Shown here piece after piece: positions 61,101-64,000 of a stretch of DNA of 64,000 nucleotides; the first letter of the stretch is position 1; every line of letters starts with the position of its first letter. The notes beneath the pieces were generated by a model that was given only the letters and a program-made list of their open reading frames with translations, was not told where the DNA came from and ran no database searches. A program made the position numbers and the translations under genes. Origin of the DNA: Mucilaginibacter sp. (GTDB taxonomy: Bacteria; Bacteroidota; Bacteroidia; Sphingobacteriales; Sphingobacteriaceae); assembly GCA_028288025.1 (NCBI GenBank), contig JAQBOM010000012.1, positions 88,794 through 152,793 of the forward strand, in the 5' to 3' direction.

Positions 61101-61193
61101 ACCTTTAATACTGCCTGTTTGTGCAAATGCAATGACCGAGGTCATCAAAAATGCGAATAGGAGTACATACTTTCTTGAGTAATTTCTTCTCAT
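58191..61193 (-). CDS. SusC/RagA-family TonB-dependent receptor
   Basis: This encodes a 1000-residue outer-membrane receptor. A signal peptide (ends AFAQTG), CarboxypepD_reg-like domain (GKVVDETNTSLPGASVSI), plug with VVVIGYGTQSKRD and IVIDGVPLSNN, and a C-terminal barrel are visible. It heads the SusC-SusD-SusE operon. The second Sus pair in the window and not a close copy of the first. Substrate is predicted to be an alpha-glucan because of the SusE-like partner and the starch-module esterase divergently upstream. Confidence 0.95.
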   Translation of the reverse strand: MRRNYSRKYVLLFAFLMTSVIAFAQTGSIKGKVVDETNTSLPGASVSIDGTTIGSTTDVNGNYTITGLKPGSYSITARFVGYVVLKKTVTVDNSVVTVDFGLKPQSTNLNEVVVIGYGTQSKRDVTGAITTVTAKDFQTGTVTSPDQLIQGKVAGVSITSNGGQPGSGSVIRIRGGASLNASNDPLIVIDGVPLSNNGIAGAANALSLINADDIESETVLKDAASTAIYGSRASNGVILITTKKGTKGAPKINFSSENSLSSPEKTISVLSADQVRTYVNAYDAANPGGTNFAARLGTANTDWQKQIYQTAFATNNNLNVSGTYKTMPYRVSVGYLDQNGILKTDNVKRTTGSLRLSPTFLKNSLKIDLNLNGTYQQSRFANQSAIGNALSFDPTQPIYDSKSPYDGYYESYNTPGVPSSGLNPNTPRNPVGSLFDNHNTSQTYRSFGNAVINYKFPFLPALSANANFGYDISKGQGVTFVPATAAQSFTTLGNDTRYLSKNTNTTVEYYLNYTNNFKSIKSTINAQAGYGYYDFLNTTYNFQPRSANGQPMPNTSAPLYPYGQGEYTLISYYGRLIYTYDEKLTLQGSIRTDGSSKFAPSNRWGVFPAAALSYRLSDEDFLKNSKTISDLKLRVSYGVTGNQDGIGYYNYLPIYSLTTNDTQYPFGNTFYNGYRPSAYDTSLKWETTNALNAGIDYGFFNQRLYGSIDVYYRKTKDLLATVPIPAGTNFTNQLTTNVGNANSHGIELNINAIPVKTKDFTWTVNYNVAFNKVTITNLYLVPNPSSVGVQVGGISGGTGNYVQINSINNTPNTFYLYKQVYGPNGKPLEGVYADLNGDGAITAADEYRYHSAAPPVTMGFSTNFAYKKWSLSTVIRANLGNYVYNNVDANLATGGSIINNVGVVDNATTGIYASGFKAYNYLSDYWVQNASFVRMDNLGLGYNFGNLFNDKHITLRATLNCQNVFIITKYTGLDPEVYSGIDNNTYPRPRTFTLGVNLGL

Positions 61194-61540
61194 ATACTTT
61201 TTGGTTTGAAAATTAAAATACAGGCTGTTGGGGCCTGTTACAATTGGTTTGTTATTTTTGCTGAACCAGCAAGTGACTAATTTACACTAAGGTTTAATAA
61301 ATGCAAATATTATATAACAGATAATTTTGGGTAGTTTTATTAACCCGTATTTAACCTTAAAGAAACGAGAAATCGACTGTTTTAAATTGCCAATTATTTT
61401 AAATAAAGTCTCAAATTTTCAATTCAGAAGGGTTTTGCGCGGAAATGGGTGTAAAAATTACACAATTGGCAAATTTACTTATATGTAACCAATTTCCGGG
61501 AACGTTCCCGGAATAATAACTGTTGTTTGTACATTTTATA
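61194..61540. other. Divergent intergenic region with a perfect palindrome
   Basis: This stretch separates the divergent SusC and esterase genes. Besides the 20-bp palindrome at 61494-61513 it contains a CAAATATTAT motif on the plus strand (near 61304), which on the minus strand approximates a -7 box for susC. No gene. Confidence 0.5.
61494..61513. promoter_or_regulatory. Perfect 20-bp palindrome, candidate LacI-type operator
   Basis: TTCCGGGAACGTTCCCGGAA is an exact 20-bp palindrome with central CG, a pattern typical of LacI/GalR-family operators. It lies 27 bases upstream of the esterase start and within the divergent SusC promoter region. The cognate regulator is not in the window. Confidence 0.65.
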
Positions 61541-62683
61541 ATGAAGAAAAAAATTATTTTCTGCGCGTTTTTGCTTTTCGGCCCGATTTTTTTGTCGTTC
61601 GGTCAGCAGATAATTGTCTTTAAAACAGGTAAAATAGCTGCCTCAAAAACATCCTTGGCGCACCTGTTTATGGCGGGTAATTTTAACAATTGGAACCCGG
61701 CGGATAAGGCCTGGGAATTGCAGCCCGACCCGTCGGGAACGTACATGCTGACGAAGGGCATGCCAAAAGGAATTTACAATTTTAAACTTACCCGTGGAAG
61801 CTGGCAAACAGTTGAATGCGGAGTTGCCGGCAAGCCAATTGATAACCGCTATCTTTCTGTATCGCATGATACTACTGTCATTTTAAATATTGCCAACTGG
61901 CAGGATAACTATGCTGCCGCAGAACGAAAGCATACCGCCAGCCCGCAGGTACATATCATCAGCGAAAAATTTGATATGCCGCAGCTTAACAGACAGCGGC
62001 GCGTGTGGATATACTTGCCGGCTGATTACCAGTCGTCCAAAAGGAAATACCCGGTTATTTACATGCACGACGGGCAAAATTTGTTCGATGCCTACACTTC
62101 CGGGTTTGGCGAATGGGGCGTAGATGAAATACTGGATAAACTGTCACCACGGGAAGAATGCATTATTGTGGGTATCGACCATGGCGGCGAATACCGGATA
62201 ACGGAGTATGACCCTTATGATTCAAAGTACGGCAAGGGTAGGGGTGACGACTACGTTAATTTCCTTGCAAAAACGCTGAAACCTTATATTGATGAACACT
62301 ACCGCACCCGAAAGGATGCCAGGCATACTACAATAGCCGGAAGCTCGATGGGCGGTTTAATTTCGATGTATACGGCGCTCAAGTATCCTAAGGTATTTGG
62401 TAACGCGGGCGTATTTTCGCCTGCCTTTTGGATCGCACCCGAAATATACCCATTCGCGCAAAGCAAAAGCCTACCTGCTGCCTCAAGATTTTATTTTGTT
62501 TGCGGCGATGCCGAAAGCGAAAGCATGGTGGCTGATATTCAAAAGATGGCGGCTATAATCCGCTCAAAAGGCGTTGACGAAAAAAGCGCACCTGTAGTGA
62601 TCATAAACGGGGCCGGCCACAACGAGAAACAATGGAACGGCGATTTCCCCGGGTTTTATAGCTGGCTTTTGAGTGGATTGTGA
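61541..62683 (+). CDS. Secreted esterase with glycogen/starch-binding-like module
   Basis: This encodes a 380-residue exported protein (signal ending FLSFGQQ). Residues 38-100 are a CBM48/CBM20-like domain (FMAGNFNNWNPADKAWELQ, KGIYNFKLTRG). The rest is an esterase D/alpha-beta hydrolase domain with the nucleophile Ser269 (IAGSSMGGLISM) and a C-terminal His (AGHNEKQW). Start at 61541 (MKKKII) is chosen over an ATG 18 bases upstream because it gives a proper signal peptide. Placed divergently from a SusC operon; likely removes acyl groups from a glucan, but substrate is inference. Confidence 0.88.
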   Translation: MKKKIIFCAFLLFGPIFLSFGQQIIVFKTGKIAASKTSLAHLFMAGNFNNWNPADKAWELQPDPSGTYMLTKGMPKGIYNFKLTRGSWQTVECGVAGKPIDNRYLSVSHDTTVILNIANWQDNYAAAERKHTASPQVHIISEKFDMPQLNRQRRVWIYLPADYQSSKRKYPVIYMHDGQNLFDAYTSGFGEWGVDEILDKLSPREECIIVGIDHGGEYRITEYDPYDSKYGKGRGDDYVNFLAKTLKPYIDEHYRTRKDARHTTIAGSSMGGLISMYTALKYPKVFGNAGVFSPAFWIAPEIYPFAQSKSLPAASRFYFVCGDAESESMVADIQKMAAIIRSKGVDEKSAPVVIINGAGHNEKQWNGDFPGFYSWLLSGL

Positions 62684-62684
62684 A

Positions 62685-62717
62685 AGACTTACGAAGTTTT
62701 TGAAACTTCGTAAGTCT
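62685..62717. terminator. Bidirectional hairpin between esterase and pfkA
   Basis: AGACTTACGAAGTTT and its exact reverse complement AAACTTCGTAAGTCT form a 15-bp stem, starting 2 bases after the esterase stop. It separates convergent genes and resembles the hairpin at 55301-55327, so it may be a repeat element used as a terminator. Confidence 0.75.
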
Positions 62718-62723
62718 GCCCGA

Positions 62724-63701
62724 TTATATTGAAAGTATTTCTACTATTTTCAAAAAATTCGGATTAATATCGGTATTATGCTTAGTGGCGTGTTCAAACG
62801 GGGTATAAGCTATTTCGTTATGTATAAGTCCTATCATTTCGTTATGGTGCCCGTTACGTAAGGCCTCGACAGCGGCAACACCTACCCGGCATGCTAATAC
62901 ACGGTCCATACAGCTTGGCCTTCCGCCGCGTTGAATGTGTCCAAGTACTGATATCCGGGTATCATAATTAGGGAACCTCTCTTTTATTTGCCTTCCAATT
63001 TCAAATGCATCCCCGGCTTCGCCGCTCTCGGCAAGCATTATAATTTTAGATGATTTATCTTTTCTACCGCTCTCTAACCGCTCAAATACTGCTTGCAGAC
63101 CGGTTTTACTTTCGGGTATAAGTATTGCTTCGGCGCCGGCGGCAATACCAGTACGCAAAGCGATAAGCCCACAATCGCGCCCCATCACCTCAACAATAAA
63201 TAACCTGTCGTGTGATTCAGCTGTATCCCTTATTTTATCAACTGCATCTATCACTGTATTAATTGCAGTATCATAACCTATAGTAAAGTCAGTGCCGCAA
63301 AGGTCATTATCAATAGTGCCGGGCAAGCCTACAACCGGGATATCATATTCATGACCAAAAATTTTCGCACCTGTAAAAGTGCCGTCGCCACCTATGGCAA
63401 CTAAAGCATCAACATTATTCTTTTTTAATTGCTCATATGCCAATTTACGGCCTTCCGGAGTTTTAAATTGTTCGCTTCGGGCGGTTTTTAATATAGTACC
63501 TCCACGTTGAATTATATTCGAAACAGATTTACGGTCCATAGGGAACATATCTCCCTTTATCATTCCTTCATAACCACGCCGTATACCTGTAACTTCTATA
63601 TTATAATAAATTGCTGTACGTACTACTGCTCTTATAGCAGCATTCATTCCCGGCGAATCGCCGCCTGATGTAAAAAGTCCTATATTTTTAATTTGGGCCA
63701 T
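62724..63701 (-). CDS. pfkA: 6-phosphofructokinase
   Basis: This encodes a 325-residue ATP-dependent PfkA that phosphorylates fructose 6-phosphate in glycolysis. Motifs are TSGGDSPGMNAAIRAVVR (N-terminal, ATP loop), GGDGTFTGA (residues 104-112), PGTIDNDLCGTDFTIGYDTA with catalytic Asp131, VMGRDCG and LGHIQRGGRPS. Gly at the GGDGT position marks an ATP rather than a pyrophosphate enzyme. Length is normal. A TATTTTTG box lies about 92 bp upstream. Confidence 0.96.
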   Translation of the reverse strand: MAQIKNIGLFTSGGDSPGMNAAIRAVVRTAIYYNIEVTGIRRGYEGMIKGDMFPMDRKSVSNIIQRGGTILKTARSEQFKTPEGRKLAYEQLKKNNVDALVAIGGDGTFTGAKIFGHEYDIPVVGLPGTIDNDLCGTDFTIGYDTAINTVIDAVDKIRDTAESHDRLFIVEVMGRDCGLIALRTGIAAGAEAILIPESKTGLQAVFERLESGRKDKSSKIIMLAESGEAGDAFEIGRQIKERFPNYDTRISVLGHIQRGGRPSCMDRVLACRVGVAAVEALRNGHHNEMIGLIHNEIAYTPFEHATKHNTDINPNFLKIVEILSI

Positions 63702-63793
63702 TTTTGGTAGACGTATTAACGTCGTTTAAAAATAAGTTATAAGCAAAAAAACAAATGCAAAGGTTAATTGTCGGCAACCCTTACAAATCGCCG

Positions 63794-63801
63794 CAAAAAT
63801 A
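63794..63801 (-). promoter_or_regulatory. Possible -7 box for pfkA
   Basis: TATTTTTG on the minus strand matches TAnnTTTG and is followed by CGG. It lies 92 bases before the pfkA start, giving a long leader, and 11 bases beyond the upstream stop codon. No clear -33. Confidence 0.35.
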
Positions 63802-63811
63802 CATTTTTTTA

Positions 63812-64000
63812 CTAAAGCTTACTATGGTAGGCATCAATTCCACTATCTAAAAATTTTAAATAACTGGAAATATCATAATCTGCTGGTGACGGCGCTATTT
63901 CTTTACCGTCTTTGGCGGTAAGCAATTTTCCGTCGCTATCCAGCATCACATACAATGGCTGTGAATTTGCATTGAACCTTGAAGCTTCAAGATCACTCCA
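63812..64000 (-). CDS. C-terminal fragment of a DsbD-like/thioredoxin-family protein (partial)
   Basis: The last 62 codons of a minus-strand gene run to the window edge and end with TAG at 63812-63814. The translation includes SDLEASRFNANSQPLYV, DSDGKLLTAKDGK and SYLKFLDSGIDAY, which matches the C-terminal thioredoxin-like domain of Bacteroidota protein-disulfide reductases (DsbD/CcdA fusion type). The catalytic CxxC and membrane part would lie to the right. Family assignment from this short piece is moderate. Confidence 0.65.
   Translation of the reverse strand, partial: WSDLEASRFNANSQPLYVMLDSDGKLLTAKDGKEIAPSPADYDISSYLKFLDSGIDAYHSKL

Noticed and set aside
1..64000. tRNA or rRNA genes in the spacers
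   Set aside because: No spacer showed a cloverleaf-like pattern or conserved rRNA sequence on reading; a covariance search was not possible.

Overview
The window is a stretch of a Bacteroidota chromosome, most likely family Sphingobacteriaceae and Mucilaginibacter- or Pedobacter-like. The evidence is two SusC/SusD systems, LytTR-type signalling, a CreD cluster, a DUF5686 protein, a GH3-like adenylating enzyme, a BT_3928-type DoxX protein, and promoters of the Bacteroidota type (TAnnTTTG -7 box) instead of sigma70 -10 boxes. No rRNA, tRNA, CRISPR array, transposase or phage gene was seen. Genus assignment is inference.

Layout. 1-3.1 kb: a conserved protein of unknown function, an AlkD-like repair protein, a small unknown protein and an autoregulated-looking ArsR/SRPBCC pair. 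3.4-9.8 kb: a PfkB kinase, the operon circularly permuted ATP-grasp / alpha-E / transglutaminase, a thioredoxin-fold lipoprotein and a Gfo/Idh/MocA oxidoreductase. 9.9-18.2 kb: a secreted zinc metalloprotease, a single-domain response regulator, an MBL-fold hydrolase, a LytS/LytTR pair, a DUF4395 membrane protein and a class V PLP enzyme. 18.3-30 kb: housekeeping genes (recJ, lptB, folP, aroK, rlmD, a phosphoribosyltransferase) interleaved with a RelE/ParE toxin-antitoxin module, the GH3-like enzyme and a DoxX protein/ABC permease/aroK run. 30.3-36.3 kb: creD with its winged-helix regulator and a membrane protein, then pheS, a Rieske-fold lipoprotein without cluster ligands, tetR, and kbl. 36.4-42.9 kb: a DUF5686 outer-membrane protein, trhO, and a membrane-anchored propeller/triple-tyrosine/LuxR-type regulator.

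43.2-53.7 kb is a polysaccharide utilization locus: SusC, SusD, a LamG lipoprotein, two tandem GH144-type enzymes (a family known for endo-beta-1,2-glucanase activity) and a GH43 with a discoidin-like module. The regulator just upstream is the obvious candidate controller, and four near-identical 10-bp motifs lie between it and susC. After gltA (53.9-55.2 kb), a second, minus-strand SusC/SusD/SusE set (55.5-61.2 kb) faces a secreted esterase carrying a glycogen/starch-binding-like module. A perfect 20-bp palindrome sits just upstream of that esterase. The window closes with pfkA and the 3' end of a DsbD-like gene.

The most unusual layer is between the genes. Many spacers carry short degenerate tandem arrays with a strict 7-bp (sometimes 8- or 9-bp) period but different sequences, two of which run into coding sequence (pheS, the ATP-grasp gene). 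Several families of inverted-repeat elements are also present, and some genes have their stop codon inside the repeat. Candidate operators were found for the ArsR, winged-helix/CreD, TetR and PUL regulators. All database-level identifications here are from recognition of motifs, not from searches.
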